Assembly (NCBI GenBank): GCA_964019695.1
Contig: OZ026518.1
Coordinates: 108,472,305-108,536,304 of the forward strand
DNA from: Loripinus fragilis
Taxonomy: Eukaryota; Mollusca; Bivalvia; Lucinida; Lucinidae
Direction of reading: 5' to 3'
Length of the DNA: 64,000 bases
Below, piece after piece: positions 1 through 12,360 of this stretch (positions are counted from its first letter, which is position 1; the number at the start of each line of letters is the position of its first letter). A model generated the notes under the pieces. It saw nothing but the letters and a program-made list of their open reading frames with translations, was not told the origin of the DNA and made no database searches. Made by a program: the position numbers and the translations under genes.

Positions 1-121
1 CGTAAGATGTAGACGATAGGCCCAGATGGTGTAAAAATGTTTATGTTCAACTCAACTGAGAATGACTTTCCCATATGGTGTCCTGGGCTGTATTAATCAC
101 ATATTTCTTTCTGTTTGTTGT

Positions 122-383
122 CCAGGGCCACAATTACAATGCTTCCTTAAAGTTGATGACGGCTTAATTTAGTATTGATATTTCAACATGTTACAGTAAA
201 TGTTTAACAAATTGCCAGGAACAAATGCAAAACTTATTGCAAAGAGGGCGTTGTGATCAACAGAAAAAAAATGAAACTATTATGATTTTAATGAGTTGGA
301 AACTTTATTTTCGCATCCTAAAAATCAATACTTAACCCATGTCTTGCTTAACTTTAAAGAGGCATTGCAATTGTGGGCCCTGG
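122..383. mobile_element. MITE with GGGCC termini
   Basis: The left end CCAGGGCCACAATTACAATG is mirrored at the right end by CATTGCAATTGTGGGCCCTGG, giving an inverted-repeat element of about 260 bp without coding capacity. The termini match those of the 3.3-kb element at 37207-40503, so this is probably an internally deleted relative. Confidence 0.7.
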
Positions 384-724
384 TCTTTTTTAGTCTGACC
401 CAGTCAGCAACCAAAATTGAAAATATGCTAAATGTGTATTACACGACCATTGTTAGATCTTTTTGTTCAAGAATAAAATGCAAAGTTAAGCGTGTCCTCA
501 GAAGGAAAACAGTATGTATTATTCAAAGAAAATCTCAATTTGATTACTGTTGCTAAGGCGCTTCGCTCATCCAATATTTATATAAATTTTGACATTATTT
601 CATACTAGGTAGCTGCACACGCCCACTTAACACCCTTTGTATTCCAATGACGGCTTCCGTCTGGTTTGATATGGTTTATTGTATATACCAAGGGGTCTAT
701 GGGAGGTATGAATTACAGAATAAA
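384..724. other. No recognisable feature
   Basis: AT-rich sequence. The open frame at 296-556 has no family features and overlaps the end of a MITE. I see no gene here. Confidence 0.5.
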
Positions 725-1690
725 AATGTAAGAGAGTATGATCAGGAAATACAAAAATCACATACTGCAGACCAACCCAAGAGCCACAGAACATTTATAG
801 TAACAATACATCTGCAAGACAACAATAGCAAAGCAACCAGCTTTCTCTTCCTCTTCAAGATGATTGCAAAACTAAATTGGACACAATTGCATAACAAAAC
901 CAAGACAAAAACAGAACTCCCACAAATAATGGAAAGTACATTAAACAGTAGATCAACAACAACAGAACCACAGCTTTCGCGCCTTAGAACGAACAGCAGC
1001 CTAAGCCACCGGGAGGCTTAAATGCATTTTACTAGCGTAAATCTTCGCCCTAGATTCTGTTGTTGTTGAAGCATAAAATTGTTTAGCTCGCATGGAGGCT
1101 TCCTAACTAATGCAGTGCATCATCGCAGAGAAACAATCAAATCAAATTTACACAGTATGACGATACAAAGAAAAGGGGAAATGAGTCTCGGATAGAGCTA
1201 AAGAAAACCTCGAGTTGAGCTATGGTGGGCCCAGCCAACGACAAGCATCAGACACCAATCAATGGATTAAAGCTTTACGTCAGGGCCGTCATTAAGTCTG
1301 AGGCTTGACCCACCGTCGTTCAATTAAAGAGGAAATCATAGCTATCAACCGTGATTAGGTTCACAACCAGGCATGCAGACTGTCTCATGATATCCATGTT
1401 GTATCCCACTATTTTATAACGTTTAATATTTTTTTTTAAATTGATCACTAAAATAAGGCTTTCCAACAATTCTTTAAAAATTATAAACTAAATCGCCATA
1501 AAATACAGGTTTTGATATGCCTTGTTGCAGAAGTCTTTAAGCAAATATTGTATTTAACAATCAACTCTGAGTGTCCGTAATAAAATTTTGAAAAAAAGCA
1601 TTATGGAGTTTGTGGTATCGATAACCTTGTTTTAGTAACTTAGAAGTCATAAATGTGTTTCTATTATTAAGTCATCAACATGAGAACATA
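725..1690 (-). mobile_element. Penelope-like retroelement 3' fragment, reversed
   Basis: Read on the minus strand, this starts in the end of the reverse-transcriptase ORF, with a recognisable LLKQGYRYHKL-like stretch near 1600-1670. It then runs through the C-terminus near 1390-1480 into the ~600-bp 3' region shared with 36575-37108, 44095-45355, 57078-57455 and 62650-63440. The coding part has frameshifts and stops. The terminal ~70 bases (725-795) carry the conserved 3' tail motif. The plus-strand frame at 647-1021 is a shadow of this repeat. Confidence 0.8.
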
Positions 1691-2529
1691 CTCTTGCAAA
1701 AGAGAATAATTTGGGAAATGTATAAGATGTACTTTATTCCCTGAAGATTGATTCCCTCCTTCCTGCGACTCTGACGAGTTGCGGGGCTCTGTGTTATTTC
1801 ATCTGTGTATTTGCAAGTACCTAAATTCATAATAAGTCTTGTATTTATATTGAACGCTTGGCGTTTTCGACCCCAGAGTATATCAATTAAGAATGCATTC
1901 ATCAACTGGCGGAACAATTAACTTTTAAATCTATTAGGCGAAAACAAACCCAATTTAGCAATTGTGCACTATCAGCATTTAGTTGGAAGTTAAGATTTCT
2001 AGAAAGTCCCTTCTATCAAGTAGCGTTTAATTTAATTTTCAAGAAGCTAAGCTAAATGCAAAGGTTTACTTAACAATTCAATAAGCAGCCTATGGGAAAT
2101 TTCAGGCAGATCTTTCATTTGAATTTATTTGGGGGATTAATTCGTCTTTAGTCAATATTTGAATACGCATGTCTATCAAGACGTCAGGTTTTTAAATTAG
2201 TTAATACTCAGTTGACGCATTCCATTCGGGTTTATTGATAAAGGATATATTTTTGACTCTTATATCCCATTTCTTCAAATTAAAGTCCTTTCTCGTCTGT
2301 CTAAATTGATCAAGTTTAATACAATTGGTATACAGGGCCATCCTGAAGGATTTATCTACGTTCTTCTGGCCGTGCCTCAACGTAACCATCAATAACCACT
2401 AACGTTTTCACCTACAAAATAATACTTAACTCTTTGCATGCTGGGTTATTTGTCACGTTTGTGTTCACATCTACTGTCTTTTTTTCGATTTTTTTTTTCA
2501 GAAAATGTATTTTAGGAACACTATCAGAT
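1691..2529. other. No recognisable feature
   Basis: Low-complexity AT-rich intergenic sequence. Short minus-strand frames (1691-1917, 2201-2392) show no domain, signal peptide or splice context that would support a gene. Confidence 0.5.
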
Positions 2530-2960
2530 TGTTATGTCAAATGGTTTGGATCCAGATCGTTATCTCGATTCAAATTTGGGTTCTAACTGCTTGCAAGGGT
2601 TATCAGAAAACGACAAAAGATCGCCGCCGTCAAGGAAGGGTTAAGACCCCTATAAATGGTCATTATTCCAGTACAATTGTTTCTGTATGGGCGGATGCAG
2701 AGGGGGGGGGGGCAAGGGATCCGAACCCCCCCCCCCCCCACTGTAAAACAGAAAAAAATATAGGGTTTAGGAATACTGGTCCGGTTCCCCTGAAAAATCA
2801 CAAAGCTACTAAGCCAGCATTCAATATTGGGCCATCATCGGCACTATTTAAATGGCGTTTCACTGGCGGACCGAAGACGGCCCCCTCTTATAGTGGTATT
2901 TTGATCCTCTCATCAACCAAAGAAACGTTGTCAAAGTTGGACCCCCTTTGAAAAACGTTC
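2530..2960. repeat. Mosaic of two dispersed repeats
   Basis: 2530-2630 matches the dispersed repeat also at 20118-20265, which in translation gives a SNxLDPDx...LGxNCLQ-type string. 2690-2960 has poly-G and poly-C runs and a GGACCCGCGCATG end. It is related, in opposite orientation, to 38255-38610. The 148-residue frame across this region is a repeat artefact. Confidence 0.65.
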
Positions 2961-3079
2961 TGGACCCGCGCATGTTCTGTAAGAGAAATATATCACTTTT
3001 AAACCGTGTATACTCCTTAGATCACCATTTTACTGATACAAGAAAAGTACTTGAATGACTTTAATTGCGTTGTGGCTGC

Positions 3080-4560
3080 TTGTGCTCTGTGTCTTTCCCT
3101 GCTCCATGCAGATCTAATGTCCCACAAGGGACTGTGCTTGGTCCACTCCTATTTTCAGTCTATATCATCGACCCGTCCTCAAGAGCCACCTCATCAGTAC
3201 GCCTGTTTGCAGATGAATGTCTACTGTACATATTGATTAAAGACCCCCAAGACACAGATCGGCTACAGACAGACCTAAACCAACTTCAAGAGTGGGAAAC
3301 AGACTGGCAAATGATGTTTAACCCAGACAAATGCAAACGCACCCGGACTACAAGTAAAAGATAAAGGATACTTTCCGAGGCTTTCTTGTTTAAACCGCGA
3401 GGTGGGCGTAGCCCACCGAGCGGTTTAAACAGAAAGTCGATGAAAAATCCTTTATTTAGCTTGTAGTATGGCGCAGGCGCAAATAAACGGGACCATGTGT
3501 TACTGACACCTGACGAAATTTACATTCGCTCCTCCCTGCATCCGGCCTAAGCTGTCAATTATATTACATTTACCTAAGGGTTAATTTGTCGCTTTTTAGG
3601 AAGTTCCCGCCTACATCGCTGTTTAACTAAAATTGGAAGTTAAAGTACGGTTTTTAGCTCCTCCTTCGTCGTTATTCTAGGGTGTCTGATTTAAACATCA
3701 GCAAAGATCAAAGAAAAAAGCATCGACCATACTACAAATAAGCGTAAGATTATCCAGACATCCTATAATATACACGGCCAAACTTTGAACGAGACAACTG
3801 TTACACCTCGGAGTTACCATTGACAACAAATTGTCTTTGAACAGCCATGTCGACCAAATGACAAAAAGGGCCAACCAGACAACAGCATTTCTCCAAAGAA
3901 ATCTGTCCAGATGCTCAAAGGATGTAAATGCAAAGTGCTACAAGTCCTCAGTTCATCCTCAACTAGAATATGCAGCGACAATCTGAGATCCATACACTAA
4001 TGCCAATTCAATCAAGGTGGAAGCTGTTCAGAGGCGGGCCGCCAGATTTGTTTCAATGACTGCATATGAACCAGTAGTGTTTCATCAATGATGTAAGATC
4101 TAGGATGGGAGCAGCTTCAGTCCAGGCGGCAACAGTACAAAACCCGCGTAGTCAACAACTTCGTTGAGATTCCTGCCAGCCAATACTTGACACTTACAGG
4201 AGTGTCAGTAGAGGCCACCAGCAACGATTCTTACCATATTACTGCTCTGTCAACGCCTACCAGGGTTCCTTCTTCCCATCAGCGGTCTGACTCTGGAATG
4301 CCCTGCCAGCCAGTACAGTATCAGCTCAATCCGTAGATGACTTTAAGATTCTCATCTGTGCTGATATCCAAAGGTCATAACTGTGACAATATGTTTTAAA
4401 TTGCTTTTAGACATGTGTATAGAGAGCCTTCCTTCATGGTTGTTCTAAAGTTTATCAAAGTGCGACTTTGCCTGCGGGATATGCACTTTTCCTCGTGGTA
4501 CCGCCGGTTGGTCTGCAGTCGGTTATTGTGCCTTTACTTAGTCATACTCTCTATAGAAAC
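3080..4560 (+). pseudogene. Degraded LINE reverse transcriptase, C-terminal part, with 3' tail
   Basis: Frame pieces give VPQGTVLGPLLFSVYI followed by a RLFADECLLY motif, a DL..L..WE..W.M.FNPDKC block and, after an insertion, a LGVTIDNKLS / AVQRRAARFV style C-terminal region. This is the usual order in Jockey/CR1/RTE-type non-LTR reverse transcriptases (RVT_1). The catalytic FADD motif reads FADE, frames are broken by stops and indels, and about 390 bp of foreign DNA sits inside (3347-3735). The element is a 5'-truncated dead copy. Its last ~70 bases (about 4480-4550) resemble the tail of the Penelope-like 3' region found elsewhere in the window. Confidence 0.85.
3347..3735. mobile_element. 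Foldback element nested in the LINE
   Basis: 3347-3467 folds on itself: ACTACAAGTAAAAGATAAAGG on the left is answered by CCTTTATTTAGCTTGTAGT on the right, and the centre is a second palindrome around GTTTAAACCGC...GCGGTTTAAAC. The following ~260 bp end with ACTACAAATAAGC near 3728, a near direct repeat of the left end. The insertion splits the LINE coding sequence, so it is younger than the LINE. Confidence 0.65.
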
Positions 4561-5232
4561 TCGTCCTATATTTCAATGATCACTTATTAAACCAACCATC
4601 GATGCTTACACAAGGTATACAAGTAGAACGAGGATCAGACAACAAAAACAACATCTACTCTTGTAGGTAACCGCAAAATCACATTTAAAATATGACCTAC
4701 TGCAAACATATATGCGATTAGTACCATTATTTCACTGGCTGGCCCCAAAAAAATTTACAAGTGTAAGTTAGTGTATGGTTTGTTCGTCTGAAATGGAAGA
4801 TAATCCACGAGCTTTAGCGCAAACTAACAATAGCTTTTCTATTGCATCAGCATGCATTTTCACCATGTGCATTGGGAGGAATTTGATGTAAACCAATGGA
4901 ATATCAGTAGGTCCAATTTTACGCAAAAATAGTATTCCTTTTTTGTATACCCTTTCAGATTTGTAGCCAGAACAAACACTTACTTATAATAATGATGAAC
5001 AATGAAATCCAGTTAATTAATTGAAAAAGTTGATTAAATGAAAGCATTTAAAATGGATACATAACAATATGATAGTTTTGTTTGGAAAATTTGGGCTCAT
5101 TGTATGCATCTACTCAAACAAATCTACAGAACAAGAAAACCCCACACAATCATATTATAAACAATTTACGCGAATTCGCAGCAGGATCCCAACACTATTT
5201 GTTGGTAAAAGACCTACGTATTGTTCTTTCTA
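4561..5232. other. No recognisable feature
   Basis: AT-rich sequence. The 75-residue frame at 5069 runs into the mariner-type repeat that follows and is not supported as a gene. Confidence 0.45.
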
Positions 5233-6558
5233 TGAGGGCTGTTCAAATATGAATGCAAGTAGCTTCATAACTTTCGTCACATATATACCACGATAAAATG
5301 TCATTCTTTTCTGGAAAGAACTATTTGTCGCCTTTAAAATGACACCAAACATAAAGAAATGCTCACTATTTTTCTCGAGTTACAGACGCTTATATAAAGG
5401 TCATTCCTGTATACTGAAGTTTTTCTGAAGCAAATTGTCATACACGTTTTGATACATGTGCAGGTATAGTGTCATATCTTTGTAAGCTTGAGACAAAATG
5501 GCACCAAAATTTAGATGCAAGTTTAAGGTACATTGACAAAGTTGCTTGCAGAATTTTTTATATATAATCCTGTTTCAATTTTGAGTAAACAAGCAGGTTT
5601 GTGACGTCATTAGTTTTATGATAAACGGCATTTTGAGTTATCTACTGGTGATGTAATAATGAACATCGCTGTGTCTTTTTCTTTGCGTTCACTTAAAACA
5701 TGCTTAATATGTCATCAGGAAGTTTTCAAAACGCTCCATCCTCTATTTACAGAGTTATCACATCTTATATCATTTTTAAAGCATTTTTTCTGCTTCTTAA
5801 TGCCGTGTTTACATTAATTAAGATATGTTCAATCTGTCTAGTCCTCAAGACCAGGTGAGTAATTGTATTGTAAATGACGCCTAATTTGGTAAAACTTAAA
5901 GTTAACGTTTAAATTTCGATTAAAAGCGCAATGTTATGGCAGCAAAAAATAAGTATAAGTTCTTTAGCCCCTTCACTTAAGGCAGTTTTGACTTAATAAA
6001 AATGCTTTTCATCGTTTAAAAAATTACCCACTATCCTTCAATGATTTGTAGCAACAGCTCAGTATGAGCGATCAACATATTGTCTTTGAGTTAAAACTAG
6101 TTTAAATGTTGCTTCGTGCATTTTTTTAGAGATAAGTTTGACCGAAAACTGAAGGGTGGTGTTTTGTTAACCATTTATTTGCAAACATAAGGAGACTTTA
6201 GTGAAAACGATTCGATGTAATTTAATAAAAACTTGTCGGATTTTCGCAACTTTCACAGAGTCCTTATATAAGTATATGGGGAAACTTCCTTTAAAATCTC
6301 CAGAAATTTCACTGGTTTATCGAAGAATTATACGCTCGTCGAAATCACTGGTATGTTCGAAGCATTGAGTTTGCTAGTATAATTAAGTGACCCTCATCCA
6401 AAGGGCTATAACTCGATAAGAATACTGTACTTTTCTTTATATCTGGTGCCAGTTTAAAGGTGACATATTACCCTTTATAGAAACGTATACCATTTTGTCG
6501 TAGCATATATGTGACGAAAGTTATGAAGCTACTTGCATTCATATTTGAACAGCCCTCG
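5233..6558. mobile_element. Mariner-type nonautonomous element with long TIRs
   Basis: The left end GAGGGCTGTTCAAATATGAA and the following ~60 bases recur inverted at the right end near 6558, with weaker similarity extending to ~130 bases. Both ends abut TA (5231-5232 and 6559-6560), the usual Tc1/mariner target duplication. No transposase frame is seen in the 1.3-kb interior, so the element is nonautonomous. Confidence 0.8.
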
Positions 6559-7439
6559 TAGATTGACCTCTAGCTGACAACAATCTGATAATATAGATGA
6601 TCCTATATTGGATATAATTCTGTCAAGACACCAGGCTAAAAGTCTTCGAAGCTATAAAGAATATCTTTGTCATTGTGCTAAAAGGAAATGACTTTTAATC
6701 TGGCTTTACAACCCCAATTACATTATGGATTTCCATGTGGGGATTATTTAAGTGTAAATGGAAGCATACGCCATTTGATAAGACTACTGTGCACTGTTTA
6801 TGTTCTCAAGATACATGACTCGGCACGTATGAAAATGGTGCTGACAATGTATAAAAAAGACAAGGAATTAGTTCGGATATGGCCTCTTCATTTCGGGTTG
6901 GATGCTGAGTGACGGTTTGATGGATTTGGAGGGTTTGTTTTATTATTGACTCTTACCCCTAACCGGGGTTCACGTAAAACCATGAAACAAACAACAAAAA
7001 TAAGGAAAGTTACAAACTATGGCACTACTATCTATGTGTCATCCGGTCAGACTTGAAAAGGCATGACTTTAATCGAAAGAATGTCTACTTTAAACCACAA
7101 CCAAAGCAGTCTACAATCGTTCAAAACTAGAATTCCGAGAATCGGATATGTCGCCTGGCACAACCAAAGTCAAACAAGGCAAATTTAATTGAATTTATAT
7201 CCCATGACGAATGGTTATTTTAGAGAAATGTGTAAACTACAAAACATAAATTATATTTCTTCAACCTCTAAGTTAAACTAAGGTATAATACAGATCATAA
7301 TTAAGTGTTTGTCAACCATTTTAGTGCTTAGGTCAATAAAAATATGATTATATGTACAATTTCAATTTCTGATATTTCAACCTGGCCGATTCAGGGTGTA
7401 TGAAAAGTAAACTTGTTTTTTTCCTTCTACGTTGGTCTA
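6559..7439. other. No recognisable feature
   Basis: The short frame at 6688-6912 has no features I recognise. No repeat match to the rest of the window was noticed. Confidence 0.45.
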
Positions 7440-8660
7440 TGCTTCTTTTTCTTTAATTTGATATGCAACATAACCACATTCAAAAAAACTATTTTGACAT
7501 TTTGACCCAACTCCACGAGTCGAGGGTGTATGTAAGGACGGAATATGTGTTTGCATGGTGATCTACGCTCCATTCCCTTTAATTTGATATGCAACATGAC
7601 ACGGTACTTTCAGAATTTTTTTTTTGATTTTCGACCCTACCATAGAGGCCGAGGATGTGTTTTGCATGGTGTCCTTTGCTCCATTCCAATTAATTTGATA
7701 TGCAACATGACCACTTTCAGAAAAAATGATTTAACCTTTGACCCAACCCCAGGGATCGAGGGTGCGTGTAAGGACAGAATGTGTGCTTGCATGTTATTGC
7801 ATTTGTAATTTCCTTCAATTTTAAAAGCAACATGACTATATTCTGAAAAAATTGAATATTGTCCTTTTGACCCCTCCCTAGGGTCCGGGGAGGGGTCTAT
7901 GCGAAGATTTTTGCTATGTTGATGCATGTGTCATTCCCTTTAATTTTATATGCAACATGACCATAGTCTGAAAAAGTTGTATTTTGGCCTCTGCCCCACC
8001 CCTAAGTCCATCCAGGGGGCCGTACCCATGTATTCAAACTAAATTCCTGTTTGATATGTTTCATATCTATTGTACATCTGTCTGCATGCGAAATTTCAGC
8101 AAAAAAGTATTGACAACTGACTGAGTTATTGGGAAATCTAAAAAATGGGGTAAAATTGTAATCACTTTCATGCTTATCTACATGCACTGGCCTATAGTGA
8201 GAAGTTGTTGGATATAAAAGCGTTGGGCAAATAAGAAGTTTATCACACAATAAAGCCAATATAGCTATTAGTCTAAACCTAAGTCAAAAAGGGCCATAAC
8301 TCAGATAAACTGTTGCTGATGACCTCCAAATTCGAACTTGACCTGTATTTTATGATGCTTACCCTTTATGTTAACTTTGAATGGAGTTGTTGACCCTTCA
8401 AAAGTTTTTTTTTCGAAGGACTTCCCTTTTCGAACTTGACCTGTATAAAATGATAAATTACCTTTTGTAAAGATTGAATGAACTTGAAGCTATTGATCCG
8501 AAACCAAAAGTGTGACGCCTGGACGACGCAGACGGAGTCATGATCCGTATGTGTCGACCATGCTTCGATGGCGACACAATAAACATATTTGGGAATAAAT
8601 GTGTAAATATGTTTTGATCCATCAATTTTAATGTGTTTCATGTGTTCAAAAGAACCGTTT
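7440..8660 (+). repeat. Dispersed repeat family with internal ~135-bp tandem units (copy 1)
   Basis: 7440-8000 holds about four degenerate units built on TTTAATTTGATATGCAACATG and a TTTTGACCC...CCCC block. 8000-8640 is a unique 'body', starting near GATATGTTTCATATCTATTG and ending in a GAC-rich GACGCAGACGGAGTCATGATC tail. The same order (units, body, GAC tail) recurs at 30100-31905, so this is one repeat family and not a gene. Confidence 0.75.
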
Positions 8661-9267
8661 CAGTGAGATGGCACCGCTTAGACCCCCAATACATATATAC
8701 ATATATATCATATCCAAGAAAATCAGCCTTTAATCTTTAATTACACACCCCTCTACAGGGGTCTGCTGAACTGTCAAGACAGACAAAGTAGACCAAGACA
8801 GATTTCTCATTAGAGCATCATGAACAGGATATCCACAGCCAACCAATCTACTACTTCCATTTTATAAATACACTGTCTCTTGTATGGCCACTTTGAACCA
8901 TTTTAAGATGACTGGTGTCCGAAAATCTTGGAACTCAGAAAATTTATTTATAATACTGACTAGTCTTTGGTTTGTCTGTAATTTTAGAAATGTCTACCAA
9001 TTTGCCCTGTTTGTAAGATGTATACTAAAAATGATGGCAACCAACGTTGGGTATCACGTACAACGTGTGAACCCCAAAGGGTGTTGCGTGGCAACTAACA
9101 GTCGAAAGTGTTGAGAAAAGGGCTAAGTAGCGAAAAAAGTATGTAACTAGATTAAAAAAAGACAACATTGTTATGTGAAACTGATTAAGGGCCATCACAA
9201 TTACAAAGGAGTGATTCCTATTGCTAACAAGAGTACAATAGAGAAGCACCATATCTAACCGCCAGAA
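8661..9267. other. No recognisable feature
   Basis: Contains an AT-rich dinucleotide patch near 8694-8710 and short frames without features. Confidence 0.4.
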
Positions 9268-9299
9268 AACACACACACGCGCGCGCACGCACACACACG
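9268..9299. repeat. (CA/CG)n microsatellite
   Basis: Alternating purine-pyrimidine run of CA and CG steps. Such tracts can adopt Z-DNA. Confidence 0.9.
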
Positions 9300-9354
9300 A
9301 CAGTGTGAGTAAGGACGATAACAACATATGGACCAACCAATGAGATGATGATAC

Positions 9355-9560
9355 AAGTGAGTATGGCCTGGAATTGCCACAACCACAGACGTCAGACCAA
9401 TCCACGGCGCCACGAAGAAGAGACACAGAACACTAACAGCCATCGACAGCAAAAACAGAATTAAAGTGAAGAAACCAGCCCTCTCTTCCTCAGCGAGATG
9501 GTTGCAAAACTAGGAAGTACAATTAGTAATGCATAACAAAACGAGGACCACCCCCACAGA
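9355..9560 (-). mobile_element. Penelope-like 3' tail fragment, reversed
   Basis: Read on the minus strand it matches the last ~200 bp of the 3' regions at 44735 and 45355: GAGAGGGCTGG, then GCGCCGTGGATTGGTCTGA, then the CATACTCACTT end. It is truncated upstream and directly followed by the repeat at 9575-9930. Confidence 0.7.
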
Positions 9561-9574
9561 TGCGCATTTTGCCA

Positions 9575-9930
9575 ATTGGGATGGAAGTTCTATGTTCAGT
9601 CTGGGCCTTTAGCTTAAGGGTGAAGTTGGTACCATCAAACACGTTAGGCTTTCCAGTAATTTTCTTACTGACCGTTCCAAGGCGGTGCTTCTTTTGTGGA
9701 TCCTTTTTTATTTGTGCTTCGTGTTTGTCTTTGTCATTCTGTCTTGTTTGTTCCTTGCAGCCTTGCTGTCACATGCTGAAAAAATGACTGACCTCTTGGC
9801 TCTATTGGGTGTGAGGTTTGCTTGTGTTTAGTCACATTCACTTATGGTGTGGTACTTGATTGTATCGATTCCTGATCTTTGCCTTCTTTCTTACTTGATA
9901 CGTGCCGAAATTGCTTGAGCTGGTCCAATT
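9575..9930 (-). repeat. 310-bp dispersed repeat, reversed
   Basis: In reverse it carries the marker strings of this family: GTGCAAAGATCAGGAATCGA (here diverged), AAGAGGTCAG, GTACCGCCTTGGAACGGTCA and the AAACCGG/CGCCAAC end. Other copies lie at 47405-47720, 57700-57850, 58400-58710 and 63946-64000. No coding capacity. Confidence 0.75.
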
Positions 9931-10000
9931 ATATTTTGCTGGCCTTTATCTTTCAGAGGAAAAACCTTATTTTGTGCTATATGTCATAGTGGGGATACTA

Positions 10001-11202
10001 CACTGACCCAAAATGAAAACTTTACACTTTATTTCTTTGAATAACTGGTTTGTTAGTATACATGTCGTTGTAAGATTTTCGCAAGCTTATCGAGACTTCG
10101 TCGCAGATAACGATTATGCAATTTTTATTCAAATCCCAGGTCTATTCAAGTGTCAACGCCTGAAAAACGTGATCCTTACGTTGCACGTGCTGAGGAACAG
10201 GTGGTTCATTAACAGTTTTAAAACCGACAAGAGAACACTTGCAGCTAGGTACTGGTAATAAAAAATAATTAATTGTTACAAAACGCTTCCATTTAGTGAC
10301 GGCACGTCTTTCCAAAGATCAAAGAAACCAAGTTATTGGCGTGCTCATGGCGGGGTCTACGGTAAATGATATCGCACATCATTTTGGCTGCTCTAGACAG
10401 GCTATTCATTATCTTATGAACCAGTATAACAAAACTGGGTATTACAGAGTTCGTGCAAGACCTAGTCGTGCACGTGTGACGACGTTACGTCCTTATGGCG
10501 TTAACGCGTTAATTCACCCACGTAATCGTTTTAAACGACAACCATTATTGCTAGTCTTTACGGAGCTCATACACAACAGATAATTAGTCATTTCGTGCAA
10601 AATAACGGACCTGGCATTTTTTAGCATAGCAATGCAAGGCCTCACACAACACGTAAATAACCACATAATTCCATGCTAAAAATAACGTCAACCTCTTGCT
10701 TTGCCTGCTTCATCCTGGGTCATGAATCCCGTAGAACACGTATAGGATGAATTGGGTCGGAGGGTCAGGTCCAATCATCAAATGGATGCGTTAAATGACT
10801 CCAATATGCACCTCTATTAGCATTACATACGTATCCCTAACGTGCTCATACAACGTTACGTAAATTCAATGAGGCGACGTATTCTGATTAGCATTTGTAA
10901 AAATTGAGGTCACACTGGTTATTGATGATCTTTTTAACATCACTTAAAGCATGCGGTCAGTAATTTCTTGTTTCCAAAATCTGTGTGACTGTTTTAATTG
11001 TTTTTAGAAATTTTCATTTTGACCCATCTGAACTGAATTATTCATAAAAAGTATGCAATTCTTGATTTTCATCCAATATTTTCTCAGAGACATCGATAAG
11101 GCATTGAAGATTCGATGACCGAAAAAATTAACCCTGAAACTTAATTTATCATCAAAATATATACTTTTGAATACTATGTAAAGTTTTCATTTTGGGTCAG
11201 TG
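10001..11202 (+). mobile_element. Dead Tc1-like DNA transposon
   Basis: The ends are perfect inverted repeats (CACTGACCCAAAATGAAAAC on the left, its complement on the right, about 26 bp) bordered by TA at 9999-10000 and 11203-11204. The interior encodes transposase remnants. The length (1.2 kb against the ~1.3-1.6 kb usual for Tc1 elements) fits a copy that has lost its central catalytic part. Confidence 0.92.
10296..10925 (+). pseudogene. Tc1-like transposase remnant
   Basis: The frame from 10296 gives a helix-turn-helix DNA-binding region (LSKDQRNQVIGVLMAGSTVN, then DIAHHFGCSRQAIHYLMNQY) and a RARPSRARVTT linker, the N-terminal signature of Tc1-family transposases. Downstream, in other frames, are fragments like NARPHT, LPWPASSPDMNP-type sequence (here LALPASSWVMNPVEHV) and DELGRRVR, which belong to the C-terminal DDE domain. 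The region holding the first catalytic aspartates is missing and several frameshifts and stops occur, so no active transposase can be made. Confidence 0.88.
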
Positions 11203-11511
11203 TAGATTTTCCTATATCCCATTTACTAAAGGCCTGGCGCCATAGCTTTACTATTTTCTCAGTAGATGTATTTAGTTAGTTTATATTTAAATGGTTAGTT
11301 AGGTAGTGTGTGCATTTGGTAGCACACTGTACACTTTAGGCAGGTAGCTGCAGTTATTTCTTCTAAATGACTAACCGTTACTTACTTACATACCTATACG
11401 TACATGTATATGTCTGCGTGTTCTGTAACGCACAATACATCGCATAATATATGTAAATAAAGCTTCATACCATTGAAACCATGGAATAAATATATATTTA
11501 CATGATTATTT

Positions 11512-11750
11512 GGGGATCGACGCGAGAAAACCTGTCTTTGGAGGTTTGCGAATAACAAAGGCGCAGACCAGCCTGCGCATCCGCGCAGTCTGATCAGCGC
11601 CTTCGTTATTCGCTTATTGGAAAGTATTATATCCAGACTTGCTACGAGCGAAATTTCGATTTTCTGGCTAGTCTCTGTAGCTGAGTAGGCTGGTTTGAAT
11701 CTCACTTTGTCGGAAACCCCGAAGACAGGTTTTCTCGCGACGAGGCCCAT
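11512..11750. mobile_element. MITE family B, copy 1
   Basis: About 240 bp. The right end, read inverted, is ATGGGCCTCGTCGCGAGAAA followed by ACCTGTCTTCGGGG; the left end matches it with substitutions. The interior contains GCAGACCAGCCTGCGCATCC and CGCAGTCTGATCAGCGCCTT. Other copies are at 34897-35136 and 59844-60068. Confidence 0.88.
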
Positions 11751-11849
11751 TCTTTCATAGTAGCAAATGATTTCGATGAAGTGAGGAAAGAATACTACGG
11801 TGGTACTTTTAGGACATTCATTATTTTCATTTCAGAAAACATATTCCGA

Positions 11850-12360
11850 GGGGACGATTTAATAAGCTGTTTGAACGGAATAAATACTCTGTGCGTACGA
11901 AATAGCATTCCATGCTAACGATTAACTAAACCGTTCGGATGATTTACTTATCTGTGCACACAATATAATATTCCGAACAAACGATTTGATAAAGCATGTG
12001 CACGAAATCTTTATCCATGTAAACGATATAATAATCCGAGGACATGAATTAATAATCTGTGTGCACTATATAGCATTTCGTATGCACTAGATGACAATCC
12101 AAGAGCACGATTTATTAATTCGTGTACACGGAATAATAAACAATGGGCACGATATAATGATCCGTGCGCATGAAATAATAATCCGTTTGCACGATATAAT
12201 AATCCATGCGCACGAAATGATAATATGAGAGCTCGATTTGATAATTCGTGCAAACGGAATAAGAATCCATGCGCTCGATATAATAAACCGTTCGCACGAG
12301 AAAATAATCCGTTTTCACGATATAATTATTTGAGCGCACAATTTAACAATCTGCGTGAAT
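11850..12360. repeat. Left subterminal array, ~23 units of 21 bp
   Basis: Units follow AATAATAATCCGTTTGCACGA with much variation; spacing is almost always exactly 21 bp. Because 21 is a multiple of three, long open frames appear on both strands (for example 12011-12253 minus and 12225-12428 plus). These are artefacts. Confidence 0.85.

Noticed and set aside
2505..2951. 148-residue open frame
   Set aside because: It spans two different dispersed repeats and homopolymer runs; no domain.
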